From JAAEPI01 sp964352625 (GTDB taxonomy: Bacteria; Bacteroidota; Bacteroidia; Cytophagales; Cyclobacteriaceae), in NCBI GenBank assembly GCA_964352625.1, contig CAYGSD010000001.1:62001-126000 (forward strand): a DNA stretch of 64,000 nucleotides. Reading direction: 5' to 3'. This document shows positions 1 through 9,315 of this stretch, piece after piece (the first letter of the stretch is position 1; every line of letters begins with the position of its first letter). A program made the translations under genes and the position numbers. The notes beneath the pieces were generated by a model. That model was not told the origin of the DNA and did no database searches. It saw only the letters and a list, made by a program, of their open reading frames with translations.

Positions 1-1
1 T

Positions 2-1726
2 GCATTGAGCCAGATGGTCAAGGCAGCCAAAGATTCAAACTTCACAGTAACTCCGAATCCTTTGGAGGTACATGGTGGTAAAGTTCCACATGATCTTTCG
101 GCTACTCTTCCTCCAAAAATTCTTCCATCTGGAAAAGTTTACACCATTTACACTTTCTACTCTTACAACAATGGAGACCAAAAAGTGAATGTTGGATCTA
201 TTCCGATGAGATCTGAAGATTATCCTAATAGCGGATCATCTTCAACTCCTGTAAACGAAAGCTTTTCTTTCGATTATGTAGAAGGAATGAACCCAGGTAC
301 ATTGATGATGTACGGTGAGGCAAAAGATCCAAAAAATGGTAAAGTAAAATACACTGACACCTTAGCTGTAGCACAAGGTCTTGTACTTACTTCTACGCTA
401 GTGGAGCCTGTTGCATACAGTTCATTCGCTGATCATGGTTATGTTTCAAGAGAGGAGCTTATCCCTACAAGAGTAAACTTCTACTTCGATCAAGGAAGAT
501 CAAATGTAAACATGAGCCTAGATGTAGATGGCGAAAGCAACAAGTCTAAAAACTCTAAACTTTCTGCTTTCATTGCTGAAAAGAACGTGACAAGGACTGT
601 GACGATCACAGGTACTCACTCTCCTGAAGGTACTGAAACAATCAACACCGGCTTAGCGGCTGACCGTGCTAAGGCTATTGAGAAAATCTACACTAGCCAA
701 ATGAAAAAGTACGATTACAAAGGAATGGCTGATTCTATCAAATTCATTCAGAAGCCTGTTGTACAGGATTGGAATGGTTTGAAGAGTGCACTTGCTTCCT
801 TTGATGGAATCTCGGCTGACTCTAAGTCAAAAATGAATGCGATCATTAACGGATCGGGATCATTCGAAGACAAAGAAAAAGAACTTCAAAAAGTTGCTGG
901 ATACGACAAAGTATTTGATGAAGTATATCCTTCATTGCGATCTGCACAAACTGAAATCTTGACTGTTAAAGAAAAGAAGACGCCTGCTCAAATCGCAGTT
1001 CTTGCTAAGCAAATAGTTGCTGGTGAAGCTAGCGCCGACACTCTTTCAATGGAAGAAATGCTTTTCGCTGCTGCTCAAACTCCTTCTCTAGAAGAGAAAG
1101 CGGGAATCTACACTGCTGCAACCAAGAAAGGTGAGTCATGGGTAGCTAGCAACAACTTAGGTGCTACGTACCTCGAAATGGCAAAGAATGGTGACGAATC
1201 TAAAATTGAGTCTGCTTTGACTCAACTTGAAATCGCTAAAAACCTTAACGGAAGCGCTTCTCACGTAACTGCAAACATGGGCGCTGCTTATATGATGCAA
1301 GGCGAATATGAGCAAGCTTACGGTGCTCTTTCGGACGCTTCTACCAATGACAACACTGTTAACACAAAAGTTAACAGCATGAAAGGTGCAATCGAAACAA
1401 TGAATGGTGATTACGATGATGCGAAGGCATCTTTCGGTGCTGCTGAAGGAGATGCAGCCACAAACATCAACAAAGGTTTGGCTTACCTCCTTACTAAAGA
1501 CTACACAGGTGCTAACAAAGCATTTGATGCTGCTAAGAACGATGACGAATTTGGAGGAAAAGCTTATTACCTAAGTGCAGTTACAGCTGCTCGTCAGGGT
1601 GATGCTGGTGCTGTTACTTCAAACTTGAAGTCGGCTGTGAGTGCTGATGCTGATCTGAAACAAGCTGCTCTTAACGATGCAGAATTCAGAAGCTACGCTG
1701 ACGCAGTTGCGAAAGCAGTGAACTAA
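2..1726 (+). CDS. OmpA-like / TPR lipoprotein, 5' end cut by the window
   Basis: The reading frame is open from the first bases, so the true start lies upstream. The first visible residues (Ala-Leu-Ser-Gln-Met-Val-Lys) look like the stretch just after a lipoprotein cysteine; the single preceding base (t) would fit a TGT Cys codon, but this is a guess. The middle (about residues 160-235) resembles an OmpA-type peptidoglycan-associating domain: a beta strand with FYFDQGRSNV, then SPEGTE and a helix with an Asn and an Ala-Asp-Arg-Ala motif. The C-terminal third is built of TPR-like helical pairs (YLEMAKNGD, AYMMQGEYEQAYGAL, GLAYLLTKDYTGA). Known relatives are outer-membrane lipoproteins of Bacteroidota of unknown exact role. 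A strong terminator follows. Function is inferred only as cell-envelope binding. Confidence 0.75.
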   Translation, partial: ALSQMVKAAKDSNFTVTPNPLEVHGGKVPHDLSATLPPKILPSGKVYTIYTFYSYNNGDQKVNVGSIPMRSEDYPNSGSSSTPVNESFSFDYVEGMNPGTLMMYGEAKDPKNGKVKYTDTLAVAQGLVLTSTLVEPVAYSSFADHGYVSREELIPTRVNFYFDQGRSNVNMSLDVDGESNKSKNSKLSAFIAEKNVTRTVTITGTHSPEGTETINTGLAADRAKAIEKIYTSQMKKYDYKGMADSIKFIQKPVVQDWNGLKSALASFDGISADSKSKMNAIINGSGSFEDKEKELQKVAGYDKVFDEVYPSLRSAQTEILTVKEKKTPAQIAVLAKQIVAGEASADTLSMEEMLFAAAQTPSLEEKAGIYTAATKKGESWVASNNLGATYLEMAKNGDESKIESALTQLEIAKNLNGSASHVTANMGAAYMMQGEYEQAYGALSDASTNDNTVNTKVNSMKGAIETMNGDYDDAKASFGAAEGDAATNINKGLAYLLTKDYTGANKAFDAAKNDDEFGGKAYYLSAVTAARQGDAGAVTSNLKSAVSADADLKQAALNDAEFRSYADAVAKAVN

Positions 1727-1746
1727 GAAATAACTAAGAATTATTT

Positions 1747-1780
1747 AAACCCTGATTTCTTCTGGAATCAGGGTTTTTTT
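1747..1780 (+). terminator. Rho-independent terminator after the OmpA/TPR gene
   Basis: Perfect 11-bp stem AAACCCTGATT (1747-1757) / AATCAGGGTTT (1766-1776) with an 8-base loop, followed directly by a run of T. It lies 20 bases after the stop codon at 1726 and before pdhB. Confidence 0.9.
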
Positions 1781-1835
1781 ATGTCAATTCGGCAAGGTTG
1801 GTTTAATTTAGCGGCACCATAAATCGAAAGAAATA

Positions 1836-2813
1836 ATGCGAGAAATTCAATTCAGAGAAGCCCTTAGGGAAGCCATGAGTGAGGAAATGAGAAGAGATCA
1901 GAGTGTCTTCTTGATGGGTGAAGAAGTAGCCGAATACAATGGCGCTTACAAAGTGAGCCAAGGCATGCTGGATGAATTTGGAGCTAAGCGAGTCATCGAC
2001 ACGCCTATTGCAGAGCTAGGGTTTGCCGGGCTCGGTGTTGGTGCGGCAATGAACGGCCTTCGTCCCATTATTGAATTCATGACATTTAATTTCTCCCTGG
2101 TCGCCATTGATCAAGTCATCAATGGATCGGCAAAGCTGATGTCTATGTCCGGTGGGCAGTTCAACAACCCGATCGTATTTAGAGGACCAACTGGGAATGC
2201 AGGTCAATTGAGCTCTCAGCACTCTCAGAATTTTGAAAATTGGTATGCCAACACTCCCGGGTTAAAAGTAGTCGTGCCTTCCAATCCTTATGATGCAAAA
2301 GGCTTGCTTAAAACTGCCATCCGTGACAATGACCCTGTGATTTTTATGGAGTCTGAGTTGATGTATGGAGATAAAGGAGAAGTACCCGAAGAAGAATATT
2401 TGCTACCCATTGGACAAGCGAATGTGACCAGAGAAGGCTCTGATGTAACGCTTGTCTCTTTTGGGAAAATGATGAAGGTGGTAGAAGAGGCGGCAGACGA
2501 ACTCGCCAAAGAAGGCACACATGCTGAGGTGATTGACCTTAGAAGCGTCCGTCCTATCGACTACAGGACCATCGTGGAATCAGTCAAAAAGACCAACCGA
2601 TTGGTGGTCGTGGAAGAGGCTTGGCCCCTTGCGTCTATCTCTGCAGATATCAGTCACCATGTGCAGAGCCAGGCATTTGATTACCTGGATGCTCCTGTGA
2701 CTCGGGTGAACAGCAAGGATGTTCCTGTCCCTTACGCTCCTACCCTTCTCGAAGAAGTCCTTCCAAACGTTCAGCGAACCATAGAGGCGGTGAAGGCGGT
2801 AAGGTATCAGTAG
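1836..2813 (+). CDS. pdhB: Pyruvate dehydrogenase E1 component, beta subunit
   Basis: The 325-residue protein has the usual length and sequence of the transketolase-like E1 beta chain, from MREIQFREALREAMSEEM at the N terminus to the C-terminal transketolase domain (VVVEEAWPLASISADIS). It pairs with an alpha chain to bind thiamine diphosphate and decarboxylate pyruvate, passing the acetyl group to E2. EFMTFNFSLVAIDQVINGSAK and HSQNFENWYANTPGLKVVVPSNPYDAKGLL are characteristic of the family. The alpha subunit is not adjacent, so here the gene appears to be a single transcription unit, as in many Bacteroidota. The start is the first ATG, preceded by an A-rich leader with no clear Shine-Dalgarno sequence, normal for the phylum. 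A branched-chain 2-oxo acid dehydrogenase beta chain is a less likely alternative. Confidence 0.95.
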   Translation: MREIQFREALREAMSEEMRRDQSVFLMGEEVAEYNGAYKVSQGMLDEFGAKRVIDTPIAELGFAGLGVGAAMNGLRPIIEFMTFNFSLVAIDQVINGSAKLMSMSGGQFNNPIVFRGPTGNAGQLSSQHSQNFENWYANTPGLKVVVPSNPYDAKGLLKTAIRDNDPVIFMESELMYGDKGEVPEEEYLLPIGQANVTREGSDVTLVSFGKMMKVVEEAADELAKEGTHAEVIDLRSVRPIDYRTIVESVKKTNRLVVVEEAWPLASISADISHHVQSQAFDYLDAPVTRVNSKDVPVPYAPTLLEEVLPNVQRTIEAVKAVRYQ

Positions 2814-3043
2814 TAATAAATGCGATGCGGGCAGGGCAGGAATGGACTGCCCATATCTCCTTGAAATTAAGTATCAGCCAATTAGATTTCTGATAGAGTC
2901 TCCAACGCAATTTTCTTTTGACAACAAGTTCAGGACAATGTCGGGCTTATTGCCGCTTAAATGCCGTGTTAATGTCTTAGATCACCGTTTTATACGCGCT
3001 CAAGACTTTCGTTATTTGAATTACTAACTAATGTATTTAACTA

Positions 3044-4117
3044 ATGAAAAATCGTCTTAGACCAACAGTCACTATTCTGATTATAACTATGGGCTGCCTA
3101 GGATTATCTGGGCAGAAATCTTCTCAAGACCACAGTTACCCAATCATTCCACTAAACATTAATTTTTGGAATTACTGGGATCATTATTGGATCACCTGGC
3201 TAGATGACCACCCTGTATATGAGGCCATTGAGTTAACGACTTTTGACAATCCGGAAAATCCAGATTATAAGCTAATCAGGGTATTCTTATCTGAGAAAAG
3301 TGGCAGAAAGCTACAGTACTACTACCTCAACGACAGTGCTGACTATAATAGAACCAGAGCCAATGCATTTCTACGAGAATTCAATTACGAAATATCTGGT
3401 GGTCATAACAAACCAAAAGACTTGAAGCTATCCTTCAAGGATAAAGATGATGTTGAAATTAAATGGACAATTGATTTCAATGAAAATGAAACGCTTAAAC
3501 AGCATCGAAAAGGACCAACTCCTAGCATCCATAGTGTTGGCTACATTTTACTGCACCATTTACGAACGAGAACCGCATCCACTTCTCAGTCTCACGTAAC
3601 CTTCGATGGAAAAGACTTTGCTTCAAATGGTAACGATCAACGAAAAAGCTGGTATAACAAGGATGTATATAGTGCTGTTGTAATATTTGGTCAAAATAAA
3701 TACTACGTAGAAGAAAAGGAGATTTCTAATAGCTGGGGAAGACATTTTAAACCATCGAGCGACAATGCAGGATTGTATAAGAGTAACAAAATCGCTCCAC
3801 ATAATTATATTGGACTCAAAGTCAATGATCAAAACTCACTCGAATATTATCAACAATTAAGTTTTGGACATGCTTTTCGATATTCATTTGAACCTCCACT
3901 TCCATCCTACGCAACTGCCTTGGATGGTGAGGTGCTTGATTTTAAGGTATCATTCGATGACAAAGAAGTAATGAATGGGGAAATCCGAATAACAAAGGAT
4001 GAAGACGAACTGATTTTGATATGGAAGCCAATGAGTCCAGAATGGGCCACTTGGCGAATGTTCAAATCCATTTTAAAGTTCAATGAAAAAGGATATGATC
4101 TTACCGTGTATGAATAG
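3044..4117 (+). CDS. Secreted protein of unknown function
   Basis: I do not recognise this 357-residue protein. It begins with a signal peptide (MKNRLRPTVTILIITMGCLGLSGQ) that probably ends after Gln24. A cysteine at residue 18 lies in MGC, which is a poor lipobox, so an exported soluble or periplasmic protein is more likely than a lipoprotein. The rest is rich in aromatic residues and alternating polar/hydrophobic stretches, suggesting mostly beta structure. A C-terminal part (SYATALDGEVLDFKVSFDDKEVMNGEIRITKDEDELILIWKP) looks like a small beta sandwich. It stands alone between pdhB and a small C2-like gene. The 230-base gap before it (2814-3043) holds no convincing gene. Confidence 0.7.
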   Translation: MKNRLRPTVTILIITMGCLGLSGQKSSQDHSYPIIPLNINFWNYWDHYWITWLDDHPVYEAIELTTFDNPENPDYKLIRVFLSEKSGRKLQYYYLNDSADYNRTRANAFLREFNYEISGGHNKPKDLKLSFKDKDDVEIKWTIDFNENETLKQHRKGPTPSIHSVGYILLHHLRTRTASTSQSHVTFDGKDFASNGNDQRKSWYNKDVYSAVVIFGQNKYYVEEKEISNSWGRHFKPSSDNAGLYKSNKIAPHNYIGLKVNDQNSLEYYQQLSFGHAFRYSFEPPLPSYATALDGEVLDFKVSFDDKEVMNGEIRITKDEDELILIWKPMSPEWATWRMFKSILKFNEKGYDLTVYE

Positions 4118-4323
4118 AGACTTAGTCGTATGTTCCAGACGCATTTAGGAGATAAAGAACATACGTACCTAATCGTTGGAAATCTTATTTCCCACATTAG
4201 AACGCCTTTCTAAAATCCAATTCGCGCTTGGTTCATTTCTATTGGATCAGGGATTTTCAATACTTCTGCATTTTCAAAAGCTCAGAATGATGCTGAAAGT
4301 CCTGCTTGTATTAATTTACCAGT

Positions 4324-4668
4324 ATGGAAAAACTCACTCTCAAATCCATCACTTGTCACCAGCCCTCTGAAACTGATAAGGATGAAATCTTCATCATGTA
4401 CCGCGGCGAAAAAATTTGGCCAACCAAAGCCAAGTTCATGAAGATCGATTCAAATCAGACCATTGATTTAGACATTGTCCTTGAGCGCCCAACAGTTTGG
4501 GTAGAGATTGAACTATGGGAATATGACTATCTCAGCAAGAATGATCACTTGGGAGATTTTGTATTCAAGTCGCAAAACTATGCCAATGACTATACCTGCG
4601 AGCTGAAGGAAATGGATGATTTCGTGGGTAAAGTCAAATATGTCTTGAACTACAAGATAGAGAGATAA
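4324..4668 (+). CDS. Small C2-domain-like protein, hypothetical
   Basis: A 114-residue cytosolic protein without signal peptide. The pattern of short beta strands, with DEIFIMYRGEKIWP, VWVEIELWEYDYLSKNDHLGDFVFKS and a closing GKVKYVLNYKIER, resembles the beta-sandwich fold of C2 domains, where a D-x-LG step (NDHLGDF) is typical. Small stand-alone proteins of this shape occur in Bacteroidota but their role is not known to me. The gene ends 6 bases before the convergent end of ffh, leaving no room for separate terminators. The preceding gap (4118-4323) contains no supported gene. Confidence 0.6.
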   Translation: MEKLTLKSITCHQPSETDKDEIFIMYRGEKIWPTKAKFMKIDSNQTIDLDIVLERPTVWVEIELWEYDYLSKNDHLGDFVFKSQNYANDYTCELKEMDDFVGKVKYVLNYKIER

Positions 4669-4674
4669 AGGAAA

Positions 4675-6000
4675 TTACCTCCCCCCCATCAATCCAGCCA
4701 AAGCCTTTGCTCCACCCATTTTGTTCATGGACTTCATCATCTTGCGCATTTGGTCGAACTGTTTGAGAAGCTGATTCACTTCCTGCACGGACGTGCCACT
4801 TCCCTGCGCTATTCTGATCTTTCGAGAGCCGTTCATGATCTCGGGATTGGCGCGCTCCTTGGGCGTCATTGATTTGATGATGGCCTCTACGGGCTTCAGG
4901 TCATCATCGTCTATGTCGATATCCTTGATGGCCTTTCCGATCCCGGGGATCATGCCCATAAGGTCTTTCATACTCCCCATCTTCTTCATCTGCTCCATCT
5001 GCTTCAGGAAGTCATCAAAATCAAACTTGTTCTGTTTGATCTTTTTGTTAATCCTTCTAGTTTCCTCTTCATCAAACGTGTCCTGAGCTTTTTCTACCAA
5101 CGACACCACATCACCCATACCCAGGATTCGACTTGCCATCCTATCCGGGTGGAAAAGATCCAAGGCCTCCATCTTTTCGCCGGTACTCACGTACTTGATC
5201 GGCTTCTCCACTTCCTTTCGGATAGAAAGGGCAGCTCCACCACGAGTATCTCCATCGAGTTTTGTCAGGACAACTCCGTCAAAGTTCAGGCGCTCGTTGA
5301 ACGTCTTAGCGGTATTCACCGCATCCTGCCCTGTCATAGCGTCCACCACGAAAAGCGTCTCGGCCGGATTCAGCGCTTTCTTGAGATCAGCGATCTCATT
5401 CATCATCTGTTCGTCCACTGCCAAACGACCAGCTGTATCGACGATCACGGTGCGCTTTCCATTTTTCTTGGCATAAGCCAATGCATTCTTAGCGATCTGA
5501 ACGGCATCCTTGTTGTCAGGCTCGGCATATACTTCCACCCCAATCTGCTCTCCTAAAACCTTGAGCTGATCGATCGCCGCAGGACGGTAAATATCACACG
5601 CCGTAAGCAGTACCGTTCTTCCCTGCTTCTTAATGTTGGCAGCTAGTTTTCCTGAAAATGTGGTTTTACCCGAACCTTGAAGTCCGGAAATAAGAATAGT
5701 GTTTGGGTTGCCGTCCAGATTAATGGGGACATTCTTTTCGCCCATCAACTTGGTCAACTCCTCGTTGGTAATTTTCGTCAGAAGCTGGCCTGGAGATACC
5801 GCGATAAGAACGTCTCGTCCTAAAGCCTCCTCTTTTATTTTATCGGTGACTTCCTTGGCTACCTTGTAGTTCACGTCAGCATCCACCAGTGCTCGGCGAA
5901 TTTCCTTCACCGTGGTAGCCACGTTAATTTCGGTGATCTTCCCTTGGCCTTTTAGGTTCTTAAAGGCTCTATCCAGCTTTACACTTAAACTATCAAACAT
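4675..6000 (-). CDS. ffh: Signal recognition particle GTPase Ffh
   Basis: The 441-residue protein binds the small SRP RNA and the signal sequences of nascent membrane proteins and delivers ribosomes to FtsY. Domains in order: N-terminal four-helix bundle (1-90), GTPase domain with P-loop GLQGSGKTT at 106-114, later DTAGR and TKLDGD, and a methionine-rich M domain near the C terminus (FLKQMEQMKKMGSMKDLMGMIPGIG, then MRKMMKSMNKMGG). Length matches the family. A Bacteroidota-type -7 box (TAACTTTG, minus strand 6020-6027) lies just upstream, giving a predicted leader of only about 13 bases. The gene converges on the C2-like gene with a 6-base gap. Confidence 0.98.
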   Translation of the reverse strand: MFDSLSVKLDRAFKNLKGQGKITEINVATTVKEIRRALVDADVNYKVAKEVTDKIKEEALGRDVLIAVSPGQLLTKITNEELTKLMGEKNVPINLDGNPNTILISGLQGSGKTTFSGKLAANIKKQGRTVLLTACDIYRPAAIDQLKVLGEQIGVEVYAEPDNKDAVQIAKNALAYAKKNGKRTVIVDTAGRLAVDEQMMNEIADLKKALNPAETLFVVDAMTGQDAVNTAKTFNERLNFDGVVLTKLDGDTRGGAALSIRKEVEKPIKYVSTGEKMEALDLFHPDRMASRILGMGDVVSLVEKAQDTFDEEETRRINKKIKQNKFDFDDFLKQMEQMKKMGSMKDLMGMIPGIGKAIKDIDIDDDDLKPVEAIIKSMTPKERANPEIMNGSRKIRIAQGSGTSVQEVNQLLKQFDQMRKMMKSMNKMGGAKALAGLMGGR

Positions 6001-6019
6001 TTCATCAAAATTTGGATGG

Positions 6020-6027
6020 CAAAGTTA
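6020..6027 (-). promoter_or_regulatory. Candidate -7 promoter box for ffh
   Basis: Minus strand TAACTTTG matches the Bacteroidota consensus TAnnTTTG exactly. No good TTG -33 element is seen at the expected distance, so the assignment rests on one box and its position 20 bases before the start codon. Confidence 0.45.
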
Positions 6028-6083
6028 AGAAAATAGATAGGCTTCAGGGTTAGGAATTTGACTTCCTAAACTCAATAGCTAAA

Positions 6084-6863
6084 TCACCACCATTCCAGTG
6101 GCAGCTTGATGTCCTTGATAGAGTCAACTACCAAATCTGGTTTGAATGGAAAATCAACTAGCTGCTCCGGCCGAGTCATTCCGGTAAGGGTCAGAATGGT
6201 TTTGTAACCAACAGAAACCCCACCTTGAATGTCGGTGGTCATGGTATCGCCAATGACCGTCACATCATCAGTCATCAAACCAATGTGCTTTCGCGCTAGT
6301 CGCATCATGACCGGGCTTGGTTTTCCAACGCTGAAGGCTTTTTTCCCTGTCGCTTCTTCTATCATAGCGACTATCCCCGCGATTCCCAGATTGTTCCACC
6401 CCTTCTTTCTCGGCGTTGCATCCAGGTTGGTGGCAATAAGCTTGGCTCCTTCTAGGATAAAATCAATGGCATTGCGCACCATCTCCAATGTAAAATTGAT
6501 CCCTTCTCCAACCACAACAAAATCAGGATCATTCTGAACCATCGTGAAGCCGTTCTCATGAAGGCTTTTGATCAATCCACCTTCGCCAAGTACATAGGCC
6601 GTGCCGTGAGGAAACTGTGACTTCATGAAATGGGCTGTGGCCATGGCGCTGGTATACACATGTTTTTCCTGCACTTTAACTCCCATTTTGGCCAACTTTC
6701 GCACGCCATCCAGCGGCGATCGCTGACTATTGTTGGTCATGAAAGTGAAAGGAATGTCCTCCGTTAAGAGCTTATTCACAAACTCTGCTGCTCCGGGAAT
6801 GAGGTTATTCTCAATATATATTACCCCATCCATGTCAATTAAAAATCCTTTCCTTCTTTCCAT
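6084..6863 (-). CDS. HAD-superfamily (subfamily IIA, NagD-like) phosphatase
   Basis: The 259-residue protein has the HAD motifs in order: FLIDMDGVIY (nucleophile Asp and acid Asp, residues 8-17), FMTNNSQRS (Thr/Ser motif II, about 40-48), a cap of the IIA type, and VIGDTMTTDIQGG (motif IV, acidic pair). Relatives dephosphorylate sugar phosphates or nucleotides. It is the last gene of a run that contains a fructokinase and GH32 hydrolase, 13 bases after the fructokinase stop codon, so a role in clearing sugar phosphates from fructose metabolism is plausible but inferred. No substrate can be read from sequence. Confidence 0.85.
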   Translation of the reverse strand: MERRKGFLIDMDGVIYIENNLIPGAAEFVNKLLTEDIPFTFMTNNSQRSPLDGVRKLAKMGVKVQEKHVYTSAMATAHFMKSQFPHGTAYVLGEGGLIKSLHENGFTMVQNDPDFVVVGEGINFTLEMVRNAIDFILEGAKLIATNLDATPRKKGWNNLGIAGIVAMIEEATGKKAFSVGKPSPVMMRLARKHIGLMTDDVTVIGDTMTTDIQGGVSVGYKTILTLTGMTRPEQLVDFPFKPDLVVDSIKDIKLPLEWW

Positions 6864-6876
6864 AATTAGTTTTTGT

Positions 6877-7752
6877 TCACATTAAAAGTTGCTTTATTTC
6901 TTCCGAGTACTTCGGAATTGGACCAGGATTGGACGCTACAAATCCTCCCACCTTGTTAGCCACTATTGCAGATCGTCGTGCGTCTTGGGTAGTTGCGTAC
7001 ATGCACAGAAAAGCGGCGCTAAATGAATCTCCTGCACCTACTGTATCCACCACCTTGATTGGGTCGGTTGGCACCCTATCAATAGTTCCATTTGCATGAA
7101 TCAAACACCCGTCCTTTCCTGCTGTAATAATGATGGTTTTCACTCCCTCGTACGCTTCCTTCACTTTAACACAGAACTCTTCAAAATTGAGCTCCATACC
7201 AAAAACCATTTCGCCAATGACGCCTACTTCCTCATCATTCACTTTCAGAATGGTGCACTGACTGAGTGAGTAATCTAAAATCTCCTTCGTGTAACAATCC
7301 TTTCTTAGATTGACGTCATAGAACACCTGACGAAACGAATGATTAGTCAAGATTTTTTTTAATGCTTCACTAGAGTCAGGGCTCCTTTGGGCCAAAGACC
7401 CAAAGTAGAAAGTGTCGAACTGGGCTATCTTTTTCTTGCTGATTTCATCCGCTTTGATATAATCGTAAGCCACGTACTTTATGATCTCATACTCGGGCTG
7501 TCCAGCTACAAGGGTAACGGGCACAAATCCAGTCCTAATTTCTGACTGCTGAATCATTGAAACATCCACCCCTACCTCTTCAATTTGCTCAAGTGCCTTT
7601 TTCCCTCTGTCGTCATCGCCCACAGCAGAAATTATAGTGGATTCATGGCCACATTGTTTGACGTGCGCTGCGAAATTTAGAGGCGCACCACCCAAATGCT
7701 CTTTTCCATCTATGATATCCCAAAGAACTTCTCCGAATACTAAAACCTTCAT
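6877..7752 (-). CDS. PfkB-family fructokinase
   Basis: The 291-residue carbohydrate kinase has the PfkB signatures: N-terminal GGAPLNFAAHVKQCG, with the Gly-Ala-Pro-Leu-Asn pattern typical of bacterial fructokinases, and C-terminal DTVGAGDSFSAAF, with the catalytic Asp in GAGD. It would phosphorylate fructose released by the GH32 enzyme encoded just upstream. Its ATG directly abuts the GH32 stop codon (TAA then ATG), which indicates one transcript and probably coupled translation. Nearby genes for a sodium/sugar symporter and a HAD phosphatase support a sucrose or fructan pathway. Fructokinase is preferred over ribokinase because of the short length and the GAPLN motif. Confidence 0.88.
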   Translation of the reverse strand: MKVLVFGEVLWDIIDGKEHLGGAPLNFAAHVKQCGHESTIISAVGDDDRGKKALEQIEEVGVDVSMIQQSEIRTGFVPVTLVAGQPEYEIIKYVAYDYIKADEISKKKIAQFDTFYFGSLAQRSPDSSEALKKILTNHSFRQVFYDVNLRKDCYTKEILDYSLSQCTILKVNDEEVGVIGEMVFGMELNFEEFCVKVKEAYEGVKTIIITAGKDGCLIHANGTIDRVPTDPIKVVDTVGAGDSFSAAFLCMYATTQDARRSAIVANKVGGFVASNPGPIPKYSEEIKQLLM

Positions 7753-9249
7753 TTACTGTATCGTGGATTTGATTTCAGAAAGAGTCGCCTTCTCATACTC
7801 TCCTGATAAAATTAACTTCTTATAAGGAGTTGAAGGAAAAATTATGTCGGTCATTACCAATTCTCCATCATTCACGAATACTTCGATGGAAGAAGCATCC
7901 ATGTAAATGGTCAAATTTTCCACCACAAGATCATTCAATGGTGCAGTATGGGTTGCCGGGAAGTTTTCATTAAAGTCCACAATTCCAGATTTTGACCGGT
8001 CAATTAATAATTGATCATCAGATAGCTGAACAATCAATTTCTCACCTTGTTCATTAGTTAGCTGAAAATTGAAGCCCATTGATGGAGAAGTTATTTCCAC
8101 AACGAAAGCAGTATTGTCGAGTGCACTCTCCGCGCTGAGCTTCGTCTCTGATTTCTTATATTCGTTCATTTCCTCAACAACCTGAGTTCTTACCCTGTAG
8201 CCGGCATTGGTCTGAGCTAGCTCAAGGATTCTGGGGAGTGTCATCGCACTTCGCCAAGTAGTCGTGGGTACTATTTGCGCGTATTGCCAATTACTCATCC
8301 ACCCTAATCCCATCCTTCTTCCATCCTCTTTGGGAACGTCAGACCATGTCACGAAAGCGTAATTGTCCGTGCCGTAATCCAACCACAGGATTTCTTCTGG
8401 AGGATCATCGTTGGTGAAAGTTTCTCCGTCAAAATCGCCTATGAAATAGCTCGTACCAGTGCCTCCGTTTGGAGCTTCTGATTGCACACTTACAATTAAG
8501 ACCCACTTCGTCTCGCCAGTTTCTTTGCTTGTCAATGGAAAAATGTCTGGACATTCCCACGGACGACCGGGAGAACCCTGATCCGGACCAAAATCACTCG
8601 CAAACTGCCAATTAATCAAATTGGGAGAAGTGTAAAATTTGACTCGATCATTTGCCGAAAAGACCATTACCCATTTTTGTAATTCTTCGTGCCAGATCAC
8701 TTTTGGATCACGGAAGTCCTTGATCCCTGGGTTTCCTATCACCGGATTACCTTCATACTTGGTCCAGGTTCTGCCTTTGTCAAGAGAAAAAGCGAGGCTT
8801 TGGTATTGAAAGTCATTCCTTTTTTCCTTCTCGCCTTCCATTAAATGATGGGTGAAAACAGCCACCATGGGGGGCGTTTCGTTTGTCCCAAACCCTGAGG
8901 TGTTTTGCCAATCTATCACGGCACTCCCACTGAAAATCAAGCCCAAGGAATCTGGATAAAGAGCTATTGGCAAATGCTCCCATTTGATCATATCCTCTGA
9001 GACGGCATGTCCCCAATGCATAGGCCCCCAGACATTGCTATCCGGATAGTGCTGGTAGAACAAATGATACTCGCCCTCATAATAGACCATGCCATTGGGG
9101 TCATTCATCCACTGGGCGGGCGGGGTGAAATGGTACAGCGGACGGTGGAGATCGGAATAAGGTTTTGATTCCAGTTCGCCACTCTGATCAGTTTTTTTGA
9201 AGGAGCTGCAAGACGCGAGGAGAATCAGGATTGGGATCAGGTATTTCAT
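7753..9249 (-). CDS. GH32 fructan/sucrose hydrolase, lipoprotein
   Basis: The 498-residue protein starts with a lipoprotein signal (ILILLASC, acyl Cys14). The GH32 motifs are intact: WMNDPNG (nucleophile Asp50), FRDPKV (transition-state stabiliser Asp) and WECPDIF (acid/base Glu). A C-terminal beta-sandwich follows (LIVQLSDDQLLIDRSKSG and YMDASSIEVFVNDGE), the usual GH32C module. It cleaves beta-fructosyl bonds of sucrose, levan or inulin. Being a lipoprotein it probably sits on the outer membrane or in the periplasm, feeding fructose to the symporter encoded upstream. The specific substrate cannot be decided from sequence. The locus lacks its own SusC/SusD, which argues for small substrates such as sucrose. 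Confidence 0.92.
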   Translation of the reverse strand: MKYLIPILILLASCSSFKKTDQSGELESKPYSDLHRPLYHFTPPAQWMNDPNGMVYYEGEYHLFYQHYPDSNVWGPMHWGHAVSEDMIKWEHLPIALYPDSLGLIFSGSAVIDWQNTSGFGTNETPPMVAVFTHHLMEGEKEKRNDFQYQSLAFSLDKGRTWTKYEGNPVIGNPGIKDFRDPKVIWHEELQKWVMVFSANDRVKFYTSPNLINWQFASDFGPDQGSPGRPWECPDIFPLTSKETGETKWVLIVSVQSEAPNGGTGTSYFIGDFDGETFTNDDPPEEILWLDYGTDNYAFVTWSDVPKEDGRRMGLGWMSNWQYAQIVPTTTWRSAMTLPRILELAQTNAGYRVRTQVVEEMNEYKKSETKLSAESALDNTAFVVEITSPSMGFNFQLTNEQGEKLIVQLSDDQLLIDRSKSGIVDFNENFPATHTAPLNDLVVENLTIYMDASSIEVFVNDGELVMTDIIFPSTPYKKLILSGEYEKATLSEIKSTIQ

Positions 9250-9315
9250 TTTATTCAGCTTCTACTATCAAGATAGCTATTGTCCCCAAGCTTTCTAAAT
9301 ACTGCAGATTGATTT

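Noticed and set aside
2842..3027. 61-residue frame between pdhB and the secreted protein
   Set aside because: No signal, no domain pattern, no promoter; amino-acid composition looks random.
4176..4370. 64-residue frame overlapping the C2-like gene
   Set aside because: It overlaps the better-supported gene in another frame and shows no recognisable sequence.
5149..5556. 135-residue plus-strand frame
   Set aside because: It is antisense to the conserved GTPase domain of ffh and carries no family motif.
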